Shown here in pieces: positions 1-5,559 of a stretch of DNA of 5,610 nucleotides. Every line of letters begins with the position of its first letter. The first letter of the stretch is position 1. This DNA comes from Pseudomonadota bacterium (GTDB lineage: Bacteria > Pseudomonadota > Alphaproteobacteria > Rhizobiales > Rhizobiaceae). The notes under the pieces are model-generated. The model was not told the DNA's origin. It was given only the letters and a program-made list of their open reading frames with translations, and did not search any database. Location: the NCBI GenBank assembly GCA_023387715.1, contig JAEWHQ010000288.1, forward strand, positions 1 through 5,610. Reading direction: 5' to 3'. Made by a program: the position numbers and the translations under genes.

Positions 1-377
1 ACGCTTTGCCTGATGATAGTTTCGGCATACGCCGCATCGCTAGTTCTGTTTTTCAGAAAAGACATCTTAAACTATCACCTATGCTTGTCACCAATCAGCT
101 CCAGTTTCTGATTCAATCGGCCATTGAAAGTGATCTAATTATTTTTATGCCACTTCAAGCTGCACGCCAAGAAGTAAAGCAGGGCCTGTTGGTGCCAATG
201 GATACAGGATTTCCGGAATTCCAGCACCGGTTTATTTCATTTGTTGTGCACCGCTCACGCCCACGGGCTTCACATGTACAAGCAGTATTAGATCACTTAA
301 TCGCAGCAATACCTCATGCAGAGGAAGCCGACCGTAAATTGCTTGATACGGTCGGCATTTTTAAACTTTACGAGTGA
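1..377 (+). CDS. LysR-type transcriptional regulator, C-terminal part (5' end outside window)
   Basis: The reading frame is open from the window edge (first full codon at 3) to TGA at 375-377, giving about 124 residues. They match the second half of a LysR effector-binding domain (periplasmic-binding-protein-like fold). The diagnostic stretch is PMLVTNQLQFLIQSAIESDL, then IIFMPLQAARQEVKQGLLVP, which fits the family pattern of a helix, a loop ending in a proline, then 'a..ev..G.Lv.l'. The N-terminal winged-helix DNA-binding domain is not in the window, so family membership rests on this C-terminal pattern only. A TTG at 6 is in frame but is not a credible start, since coding continues upstream of it. 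The tail (HAEEADRKLLDTVGIFKLYE) carries an intrinsic-terminator-like hairpin in its DNA. The gene converges on the RidA-like gene and overlaps it by 10 bp. It is a plausible regulator of the neighbouring locus, but that is inference from position. Confidence 0.82.
   Translation, partial: ALPDDSFGIRRIASSVFQKRHLKLSPMLVTNQLQFLIQSAIESDLIIFMPLQAARQEVKQGLLVPMDTGFPEFQHRFISFVVHRSRPRASHVQAVLDHLIAAIPHAEEADRKLLDTVGIFKLYE
327..362 (+). terminator. Intrinsic-terminator-like hairpin inside the 3' end of the lysR gene
   Basis: A perfect 10-bp GC-rich stem is formed by GCCGACCGTA (327-336) and TACGGTCGGC (347-356), with a 10-nt loop (337-346). It is followed by A and then five T (358-362), the layout of a Rho-independent terminator for the + strand. 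It lies 12 nt before the lysR stop codon, so it is inside the coding sequence. On the minus strand the same stem lies 11 nt past the RidA-like gene's stop, but the following tract (TTCCTCT) is a poor U-run, so it would be a weaker terminator there. The hairpin is seen directly; its efficiency is not known. Confidence 0.65.
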
Positions 378-856
378 AGTTCAATCGTCAGCTCTGCCTC
401 AACCGGCGCATTCAGCCCGAGTGTATGCTGCGTGAGGGCTGCGCGTGCATGTTTACCGCTATCTTCACCAAATAGTTCAACAAAAAGATCAGAGGCACCG
501 TTTAAAACTAAGTGGGGCAGCGTGAAATCCGACGAGCAGGTGACATAGCCAATCATTTTTACAATGCGCTTAACGCGATCAAGGTCGCCGCCTAAAGCAG
601 CCTTCATTAAAGTTAGATGATTAATCGCCATCAGTCGTGCTGATTGGTATCCTTCCTCAATTGTAAGATCGATCCCAACCTTACCGGCATAAGGCAGAAT
701 ATCATTATCGTTTTCATCCGGTTTGGTGCCTAATGTGCCAGATAAATAAAGAATATTGCCGACAACAATGCCCGGTACATAATTGCCCACGGCTTTTGGC
801 GGGCGCGGTAAAACAATGCCCATCTCCATGAGGCGTGCTTCAATTTTCCCAGACAT
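368..856 (-). CDS. RidA/YjgF/YER057c/UK114 family protein (putative enamine/imine deaminase-like)
   Basis: This 162-residue protein belongs to the RidA superfamily. Classical RidA hydrolyses reactive enamine/imine intermediates, but many branches have other or unknown functions. Visible family features are the N-terminal GNYVPGIVVGNILYLSG stretch (24-40), the helix around 66-90, the central strand KRIVKMIGYVTCSSDF (96-111), and the C-terminal HARAALTQHTLGLNAPVEAE (136-155). R138 aligns with the catalytic arginine of RidA (Arg105 in E. coli), and an acidic residue follows in the VEAELTIEL strand. At 162 residues it is longer than the ~128 of classical RidA and looks like the longer 'YjgF/chorismate mutase-like' branch, so the deaminase activity is not assured. 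The start ATG (854-856) is supported by AAGGAG on the minus strand (862-867), 5 nt upstream. It is divergent from the amidase and overlaps lysR tail to tail. Confidence 0.9.
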   Translation of the reverse strand: MSGKIEARLMEMGIVLPRPPKAVGNYVPGIVVGNILYLSGTLGTKPDENDNDILPYAGKVGIDLTIEEGYQSARLMAINHLTLMKAALGGDLDRVKRIVKMIGYVTCSSDFTLPHLVLNGASDLFVELFGEDSGKHARAALTQHTLGLNAPVEAELTIELHS

Positions 857-921
857 AGGTTCTCCTTAATGTTGATTAAGTCATTTTTCTCCGAGTAGTT
901 TGCCAATGTTTTTAAAAAATG

Positions 922-944
922 CTGTATCAATTATAGCGATACAG
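922..944. promoter_or_regulatory. Perfect inverted repeat with LysR-type ATC-N9-GAT core (candidate operator)
   Basis: CTGTATC (922-928) and GATACAG (938-944) are perfect reverse complements separated by 9 bp. The inner ATC-N9-GAT gives the T-N11-A interrupted dyad known for LysR-type regulators, best described in NodD boxes. A LysR gene is present about 0.5 kb away. The repeat encloses a perfect TATAAT on the minus strand (930-935), so a bound protein would cover the likely -10 of the RidA-like gene. The repeat is seen directly; its recognition by LysR is inference. Confidence 0.5.
930..935 (-). promoter_or_regulatory. Candidate -10 hexamer (TATAAT) for the RidA-like gene
   Basis: The minus strand reads TATAAT, a perfect sigma-70-type -10 box. 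Transcription would start near 923 and leave a leader of about 65 nt before the ATG at 856. At the usual 16-18 bp spacing there is no good -35 hexamer (CCATTA at 17 bp), so the promoter may be weak or activator-dependent. In AT-rich DNA a chance match is possible. Confidence 0.4.
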
Positions 945-976
945 AGTTGCAATAATGGCAACGCTTAATTAGGTGT

Positions 977-987
977 TTGTAATACAA
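977..987. promoter_or_regulatory. Palindrome TTGTAATACAA, matches the FadR-type GntR operator pattern
   Basis: TTGTA-A-TACAA is a perfect 11-bp palindrome that fits TNGTNNNACNA, the recognition pattern reported for many FadR/FCD-type GntR regulators, which often control TRAP and sugar-acid operons. No GntR gene is in the window. A palindrome with 5-bp arms can occur by chance in AT-rich DNA. Confidence 0.3.
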
Positions 988-1009
988 TTTAAAACGAGAT
1001 TTAACATAT

Positions 1010-1046
1010 ATAAACAATAGCCTAGCTGTTTATTGGATTTAATCCA
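1010..1046. repeat. Two abutting perfect inverted repeats upstream of the amidase
   Basis: ATAAACA (1010-1016) pairs with TGTTTAT (1027-1033) across a 10-bp spacer. Directly after it comes the 13-bp palindrome TGGATT-T-AATCCA (1034-1046). A third short palindrome, TTCTTAAGAA, follows at 1053-1062. Such end-to-end dyads about 90-125 bp upstream of a start are what a regulator binding region could look like. No specific regulator can be named. Confidence 0.35.
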
Positions 1047-1066
1047 GACACGTTCTTAAGAAAATA

Positions 1067-1098
1067 CTTATTAGCGGGCTTCTGCTTGATCTAATAAG
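1067..1098 (+). repeat. 8-bp inverted repeat just upstream of the amidase
   Basis: CTTATTAG (1067-1074) and CTAATAAG (1091-1098) are perfect reverse complements with a 16-nt spacer. The second arm ends 26 nt before the ribosome binding site. It could be an operator or, if transcribed, a weak AT-rich hairpin in the leader. There is no adjoining T-run, so it is not an intrinsic terminator. Confidence 0.3.
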
Positions 1099-1124
1099 AA
1101 TCCATTGTACTCTTTAATGAAAAT

Positions 1125-1130
1125 GGGAGG
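1125..1130 (+). promoter_or_regulatory. Ribosome binding site that fixes the TTG start of the amidase
   Basis: GGGAGG lies 5 nt before TTG at 1136. The nearby ATGs at 1117 and 1123 are out of frame with the amidase. The next in-frame candidate, TTG at 1142, would sit 11 nt from this site, so 1136 is the better start. Confidence 0.65.
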
Positions 1131-1135
1131 GTATT

Positions 1136-2503
1136 TTGGCATTGCAAACTTCATCGCTTGAAAAGCTGGCGGGACAGCTGCGGGACAAAACGCTGACAAT
1201 TACACAATTGGTTGCGCACGCTGCAGAACAGCATGCCAACGCTGACCATGACGCTTATGTAACATGGGATGGTGAACGCGCACTGGCAGTGGCTGCTAGC
1301 CTGGATAGACTTTTACATCAAGGCTACGATACCGGCGCATTAATGGGTATTCCCTGCTCTGTTAAAGATCTCTATGGTGTGCCGGGTTTGTCAACTTATG
1401 CAGGTACAAATGAAGCCTTTGATGAAAAATGGAGCAAAGCAGGCCCTGTCGTCAGTTCAGTGATGAAACAAGGCGGCATTATTAGTGGTAAAACCCATAC
1501 TGTTGAGCTTGCCTTTGGCGGTATCGGTATCAATGACCATTGGCCTACGCCCAAAAACCCATGGGGAGGTGGTGGTCGTATTCCCGGAGGCTCCAGCTCC
1601 GGAGCCGGTGTTTCACTTTGCGAAGGATCAGCGCTGGTTGCTCTTGGAACTGATACTGCAGGTTCCGTCCGCATCCCTGCTTCGGTAACAGGCAATGTCG
1701 GCTTGAAGCTGACACAAGGTCGTTGGTCTACGGCTAATATCGTTCCGTTATCATCTTCGTTTGATACGCCAGGGATTCTTTGCCGTACGGTTGAAGATGT
1801 CCGTTATGCATTTAATGCGATAGATCCGTTATCTGAAGGCAGAAACAAAAATGTTCAAGTTTCTGGCATACGTCTAGGTGTGCTAGGCGGCCTAGCTGCC
1901 GAAGGTGTTGATACAGATATTGCAAATCTGGTTTCAGCCGCATTGCACAAGATTGAAAGTCAAGGTGCGCATTTATCACAAGCACAGATTAGCAATGACA
2001 CCGCAGCCATTGATTTGTTCCGTCAAGGCGGATTAGCCGCCTCTGAATTAGCGGCATTTTTATCTGCGCATTATCCGCAAAAAATTGTAAAACTCGCACC
2101 AATTGTGCGCAGTCGTGTTGATGCAGCCAATGGTCTTTCAGCTGTCGACTATGTGCGTCGTAAAAACGATTTTATGCGAATGGGTGCTGAAACAGTTGTT
2201 GAAATGGCATCAGTAGACTTTCTTGTATGTGCAACCATTGCGATTAGTCCGCCGGAACTGGCGGCGCTATCGGAGCCTGAGCAATATGCAAAAGCGAATA
2301 TGGCAACATTGCGCAATACTGCACTCGCTAATCTGTTGGGGCTTTGCTCGATAACATTGCCAATAGGGCTTGATCGTAACGGAATGCCAGTTGGTCTGAT
2401 GCTGATGGGGCGCCCGTTTGATGAGGAGCGTTTGATCAATGCCGCACTTGCCATTGAAAAAACGATTGGAACGGGGGCGCAGCTTTTGGGCTCACCACAA
2501 TAA
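1136..2503 (+). CDS. Amidase-signature family hydrolase (stand-alone, GatA-like)
   Basis: This 455-residue cytoplasmic enzyme belongs to the amidase signature family, whose members hydrolyse a carboxamide to a carboxylate and ammonia or amine. The Ser-cisSer-Lys triad is visible: K77 in GIPCSVKDLYGVPG, the cis-serine S153 in PGGSSSGAG (150-158), and the nucleophile S177 in GTDTAGSVRIPA (171-182). The 24-residue cisSer-Ser spacing is the family norm. The C-terminal half keeps typical elements such as SFDTPGILCRTVEDV (208-222) and ITLPIGLDRNGMPVGLMLMG (406-425). Length is normal for the family. It resembles the GatA subunit of the tRNA amidotransferase, but no gatB or gatC lies nearby and the context is a transporter, so a catabolic role is more likely. 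The substrate is not readable from the sequence. No terminator separates it from dctP 32 bp downstream, so cotranscription is likely. The start codon is TTG with GGGAGG upstream. Confidence 0.92.
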   Translation: MALQTSSLEKLAGQLRDKTLTITQLVAHAAEQHANADHDAYVTWDGERALAVAASLDRLLHQGYDTGALMGIPCSVKDLYGVPGLSTYAGTNEAFDEKWSKAGPVVSSVMKQGGIISGKTHTVELAFGGIGINDHWPTPKNPWGGGGRIPGGSSSGAGVSLCEGSALVALGTDTAGSVRIPASVTGNVGLKLTQGRWSTANIVPLSSSFDTPGILCRTVEDVRYAFNAIDPLSEGRNKNVQVSGIRLGVLGGLAAEGVDTDIANLVSAALHKIESQGAHLSQAQISNDTAAIDLFRQGGLAASELAAFLSAHYPQKIVKLAPIVRSRVDAANGLSAVDYVRRKNDFMRMGAETVVEMASVDFLVCATIAISPPELAALSEPEQYAKANMATLRNTALANLLGLCSITLPIGLDRNGMPVGLMLMGRPFDEERLINAALAIEKTIGTGAQLLGSPQ

Positions 2504-2535
2504 ATACAGTTTAAATTAAGAAGGAGGACTTAATT

Positions 2536-3525
2536 ATGAAACTTTCACGTACATTTTTATTTGCAGCCAGTGCAGTGGCCATGCTGGCCACATTACCTGC
2601 TGCCGCAGCAGATTTTACATTCACATTTGCCCATGTGTTGACCGATAATACGCCGAATGCACGTGCAGCAGTGCTGTTCAAAGAAGAAGTAGAGAAAAAT
2701 TCGGACGGGCGCATTGAAATTCAAATTCGCCCAGCTGCACAGCTTGGCGGCGATGTGGAGATTATTGAGCAAACACAAATGGGGCTTGTGCATTTTGCTA
2801 TTCCACCCACTGCCAATTTGGCAAACTTCAATGAGAAAATGTATCTTTTCGATTTGCCGTTTCTGATGACAGATGAAGCCTCTATGAAGCGTGTTTTGGA
2901 TGGCGAAGTCGGTGCGGAACTGCTCAAAACATTGGAGGCCAATAATCTTCATGGTATTAATATGTGGGGCGCAGGCTTCCGCAATATGACCAATAATGTG
3001 CGCCCGATTCATGGACCGGCAGACCTCAAAAATATTAAAATGCGTACATTGCAGGCACCTACAATTCTTGCAACTTATCGAGCCTATGGCGCAAATCCGA
3101 CAGCGATGGCCTACACGGAAGTGTATAACGGCTTGCAGCAAGGTGTGGTTGAAGGACAAGAAAATCCGTTGGCCAATATCGACTCCATGAAGTTTTATGA
3201 AGTTCAAAAGTTTATGACCCGCACATCGCATACTTATCATACCTATGCGGCAGTTATGAACAAAGCGGCATGGGACAGCTTGCCGGAAGATCTACAAAAA
3301 GTTGTTGAAGACGCGATGGTCAAGGGGCGCGATGCTGCACGTGTTTATACAAATGAAGACGAGGCAGTCATCTTAGACAAGATTAAAGATCAGATGGAAA
3401 TCATTGATCTGACGCCAGAAGGCCGGGAAGCCTTCATTAAAGCGTCCCAGCCAATTTATGAAGAATTCCGCAGTAAAGTAACACCTGAAATTCTTGATAA
3501 AGCTATTGCCGCGGCCAAAGGCTGA
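2536..3525 (+). CDS. dctP: TRAP transporter periplasmic solute-binding protein (DctP family)
   Basis: This 329-residue protein is the extracytoplasmic receptor that captures the solute and delivers it to the DctQM membrane unit. Residues 1-25 form a Sec signal peptide: K2 and R5, a hydrophobic core, then PAAAA before DFTFTFAHVL, with cleavage likely after A25. DctP hallmarks follow: AAQLGGDVEIIEQTQMGLVHF (67-87), WGAGFRNMTN (144-153), LKNIKMRTLQAP (164-175) and AMAYTEVYNGLQQGVVEGQE (190-209) running into NPL. R170 aligns with the arginine (R147 in SiaP) that holds the substrate carboxylate, and N210 with the conserved asparagine, so an organic acid or other carboxylated ligand is expected. 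The ATG is preceded by AAGGAGG (2521-2527) at 8 nt. It lies between the amidase and dctQ in a compact cluster. The symbol is the generic family name; C4-dicarboxylate specificity is not implied. Confidence 0.95.
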   Translation: MKLSRTFLFAASAVAMLATLPAAAADFTFTFAHVLTDNTPNARAAVLFKEEVEKNSDGRIEIQIRPAAQLGGDVEIIEQTQMGLVHFAIPPTANLANFNEKMYLFDLPFLMTDEASMKRVLDGEVGAELLKTLEANNLHGINMWGAGFRNMTNNVRPIHGPADLKNIKMRTLQAPTILATYRAYGANPTAMAYTEVYNGLQQGVVEGQENPLANIDSMKFYEVQKFMTRTSHTYHTYAAVMNKAAWDSLPEDLQKVVEDAMVKGRDAARVYTNEDEAVILDKIKDQMEIIDLTPEGREAFIKASQPIYEEFRSKVTPEILDKAIAAAKG

Positions 3526-3548
3526 TCATCAAAAAGGAGGGGACGAGC

Positions 3549-4058
3549 ATGATCCTTTGGCTTAATCGTATAGTGGATCGTATCGAGGGCGTCATCATTA
3601 CAGCATTCATGTTCGTCGCCACTATTATCGCGGTGGTACAGGTTGCCGCCCGATATATCTTTAATAACTCACTTTACTGGTCTGAAGAGCTTATTCTTTA
3701 TTCACTGATTGCTATGAGTTTTCTCTCAGCAAGTATGGGCGTGCGTTATGCCGCCCATATCAGTGTGGAAGCGCTTTATGCCTTCGTGTCACCCAAAACG
3801 GCTAAAATATTGCATTTTGGCTCTGCTTTGCTGGGACTGATCTTTGCCATTTCACTTGTCTGGTATGGCACACGTCTGAGCTTGGCGACACTGCAAATGA
3901 ACCAGCTATCATCAGCGATGAGAATACCGGTGGGGGCCATTTATCTCATCATTCCGATTAGCGGTGCATTTATGGCGCTGCGCTATCTCTTGATCATGAA
4001 CGAATTGATTGCCGGACGCGATTATCAGGCTCCGGATATCGGTATCAAGAACGCATAG
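3549..4058 (+). CDS. dctQ: TRAP transporter small permease subunit (DctQ family)
   Basis: This 169-residue integral membrane protein has four predicted transmembrane segments (about 14-36, 48-66, 86-108 and 128-150), the normal topology and length for DctQ. The family signature ARYIFNNSLYWSEELILY (34-51) contains the conserved W-x-EE motif (W44, E46, E47), and GVRYAAHISVEAL (64-76) follows. DctQ packs against DctM and forms part of the docking surface for the binding protein. Its ATG is preceded by a very strong AAGGAGG (3534-3540) at 8 nt. The gene starts 23 bp after dctP and ends 11 bp before dctM, so the three are almost surely one transcript. The family is clear from motif, size and position; the symbol is generic. 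Confidence 0.94.
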   Translation: MILWLNRIVDRIEGVIITAFMFVATIIAVVQVAARYIFNNSLYWSEELILYSLIAMSFLSASMGVRYAAHISVEALYAFVSPKTAKILHFGSALLGLIFAISLVWYGTRLSLATLQMNQLSSAMRIPVGAIYLIIPISGAFMALRYLLIMNELIAGRDYQAPDIGIKNA

Positions 4059-4069
4059 GATTTTTTGAT

Positions 4070-5344
4070 ATGATTGCAGCACTGGTACCTTTATTCTTTG
4101 GACTGCTTTTATTTGGCTTACCTATTTTTGCGTCCCTAGCCTTGGCGGTAACTTTGGCATTAGGCATTTGGGGCAATATTGATCCAATGATCGTGCCGAT
4201 GCGCATGTTCTCTGGGATGAATAATTTCTCCCTGATGTCTATTCCATATTTTATTCTGGCCGCAGAATTGATGCGTATCGGTGGCTTGTCAGATCGCTTG
4301 ATTGGGCTTGCGCGTGCATTAATCGGTTGGATGCCGGGCGGACTTGCAGCTGCTGCTGTGTTGGCCTGTTTGTTTTTTGGCTCAATTTCCGGCTCTAGTC
4401 CGGCGACAGTTATTGCCATCGGCACCATCATGTATCCGGCAATGGTTGCAGCTGGTTATGACAAATATTTCTCTATCGGTTTGATTACAACTGCTGGCAC
4501 TCTGGGGCCAATTGTACCGCCATCTATTGCCCTTATCATTTACGGATCCGTTACATCCACATCTGTAGGTACGTTATTTGCTGCAGGATTGCTGCCAGCG
4601 CTGATGATAGGTGCCATTCTCATCACCTATACAACGTGGTTTTCGCTGCGCAAAGGCTACCCACGTGATCCGATGCCAACAATTGGCAGCATTTTGACAG
4701 CTTTTAAGCGCGCTGCTTGGGGGCTTGGATTGCCGGTAATTTTACTTGGCGGTATTTATTCCGGCGTTTTCACGCCGACGGAATCCGCCGCGACTGCGTG
4801 TCTGTATGCCTGGATTGTCGGTGCTGTTATTTACCGTAGCATTGGTTTGAAAGATTCACTGACCATCTTAAAAGGGACGGCGCTGTTATCTGGCCCTCTG
4901 CTACTGATCACTGCAGGTGCATCTGCTTTCTCATGGCTGTTGGCGACAACCGGAACACCATCCGCAATTGCGTCTCAGGTGTTATCATCAACAGATTCAC
5001 CTATATTGATCATGCTGTTGTTTAATGCGTTGCTGTTGGTTGCGGGTTGCTTTCTTGATAGTGCCTCAGCAATCATTATTCTTGCACCACTCATGCAGCC
5101 GATTGCTGCACAGGTTGGTGTCGACCCGATCCATTTTGGCATCATCATGTTGGTCAATCTTTCAATTGGTATGCTGACACCACCCGTTGGTCTTAATCTG
5201 TTTGTAGCAATGGGTGTTGCTAAAATGACTTTGTTTGAAGTGTTTAGAGCCGCTTTGCCTATGATTATGTTGATGATGCTGGCTCTGCTCATTGTGACTT
5301 ACGCACCACAAGTCAGTCTTTTGATCCCTAAAATGCTTTATTAG
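4070..5344 (+). CDS. dctM: TRAP transporter large permease subunit (DctM family)
   Basis: This 424-residue polytopic membrane protein is the ion-coupled transport channel of the TRAP system. DctM motifs are plain in both repeats: PYFILAAELMRIGGLSDRL (59-77), FFGSISGSSPATVIAIG (102-118), GTLGPIVPPSIALIIYG (143-159), GVFTPTESAATA (232-243), FLDSASAIIILAPL (328-341) and MLTPPVGLNLFVAMG (368-382). The serine/glycine- and proline-rich loops are the conserved parts of the scaffold and ion-binding region. Length is typical (about 425). The ribosome binding site is weak: AGGA at 4057-4060 overlaps the dctQ stop codon (TAG 4056-4058), 9 nt before the ATG, which suggests translational coupling to dctQ. 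It is the last gene of the cluster, followed at 25 bp by a strong terminator. The substrate is set mainly by the binding protein. Confidence 0.96.
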   Translation: MIAALVPLFFGLLLFGLPIFASLALAVTLALGIWGNIDPMIVPMRMFSGMNNFSLMSIPYFILAAELMRIGGLSDRLIGLARALIGWMPGGLAAAAVLACLFFGSISGSSPATVIAIGTIMYPAMVAAGYDKYFSIGLITTAGTLGPIVPPSIALIIYGSVTSTSVGTLFAAGLLPALMIGAILITYTTWFSLRKGYPRDPMPTIGSILTAFKRAAWGLGLPVILLGGIYSGVFTPTESAATACLYAWIVGAVIYRSIGLKDSLTILKGTALLSGPLLLITAGASAFSWLLATTGTPSAIASQVLSSTDSPILIMLLFNALLLVAGCFLDSASAIIILAPLMQPIAAQVGVDPIHFGIIMLVNLSIGMLTPPVGLNLFVAMGVAKMTLFEVFRAALPMIMLMMLALLIVTYAPQVSLLIPKMLY

Positions 5345-5368
5345 AAGAGCGCAAAATTTAGAGCACAA

Positions 5369-5398
5369 AAAACAGGCGGTATAAAAACCGCCTGTTTT
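5369..5398 (+). terminator. Rho-independent terminator of the amidase-dctPQM cluster
   Basis: A perfect 12-bp stem, AAAACAGGCGGT (5369-5380) with ACCGCCTGTTTT (5387-5398), has a 6-nt loop (ATAAAA) and is followed by GTTTTG. The GC-rich core with flanking A- and T-runs is classical. The A-run on the left side would give a U-tract on the other strand too, so it may work in both directions. It begins 24 nt after the dctM stop. Confidence 0.9.
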
Positions 5399-5404
5399 GT
5401 TTTG

Positions 5405-5433
5405 TTGTCATTTTTCCCAATAACAAATGCAAT
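5405..5433 (+). promoter_or_regulatory. Candidate promoter for the SDR gene
   Basis: TTGTCA (5405-5410; five of six to TTGACA) and TGCAAT (5428-5433; four of six to TATAAT) are separated by 17 bp. A start near 5440 would give a leader of about 120 nt. A terminator lies just upstream, so the SDR gene probably needs its own promoter. The match is moderate and could be chance. Confidence 0.3.
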
Positions 5434-5453
5434 ATTTTTAATACTGACATAAT

Positions 5454-5465
5454 TGATTGTAATCA
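5454..5465. promoter_or_regulatory. 12-bp palindrome upstream of the SDR gene (possible operator)
   Basis: TGATT-GT-AATCA is a perfect dyad between the candidate promoter and the SDR start. It loosely resembles the TGGATT-T-AATCCA dyad upstream of the amidase (both keep GATT and AATC half sites). A shared regulator is possible but the similarity is weak. Confidence 0.25.
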
Positions 5466-5559
5466 TGGTTGAGCAAAAAAAGGACATTACAATAAAGCCG
5501 GAATGGCCAATTTTATGAGTTGGTTATGCATTTAAAACACGGATGAAAAGGATCAGATT

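Larger units (their letters stand above)
857..1135. promoter_or_regulatory. Divergent intergenic control region between RidA-like gene and amidase
   Basis: This 279-bp AT-rich gap must hold the promoters of the RidA-like gene (-) and of the amidase-TRAP cluster (+). I see no gene in it; a minus-strand reading frame reaching to 930 has no family resemblance and mostly shadows the RidA-like gene. It holds several perfect short inverted repeats: 922-944, 977-987, 1010-1033, 1034-1046, 1053-1062 and 1067-1098. The best sites are listed separately. No clear + strand -35/-10 pair stands out; TTGATC (1086-1091) with TACTCT (1108-1113) is a weak candidate with a 16-bp spacer. Confidence 0.6.

Noticed and set aside
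730..930. Minus-strand 66-residue reading frame overlapping the start of the RidA-like gene
   Set aside because: It overlaps the RidA-like gene in another frame, has no recognisable family pattern, and is better explained as a shadow of the real gene plus intergenic DNA.
1396..1695. Minus-strand proline/serine-rich reading frame antisense to the amidase
   Set aside because: Low-complexity shadow of the glycine/serine-rich amidase signature region.
1136..2503. Amidase as GatA of the Glu-tRNA(Gln) amidotransferase
   Set aside because: The triad is shared by the whole family; there is no gatB or gatC nearby, and the gene leads a transporter cluster, so a stand-alone catabolic amidase fits better.
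2504..2535. Possible terminator or promoter between amidase and dctP
   Set aside because: The 32-bp gap shows only the AAGGAGG ribosome binding site and no hairpin with a T-run, so the genes are treated as one transcript.
2593..3240. Long minus-strand reading frame (215 residues) antisense to dctP
   Set aside because: Rich in Cys, His and Ile with no domain pattern; it is the complement of a clearly coding dctP, so I treat it as a shadow.
599..3442. A 14-nt direct match (AGCCTTCATTAAAG) at 599-612 and 3429-3442
   Set aside because: The copies lie in unrelated coding sequences (RidA-like antisense strand and dctP sense strand); a match of this length is only mildly unlikely in 5.6 kb and has no flanking structure.
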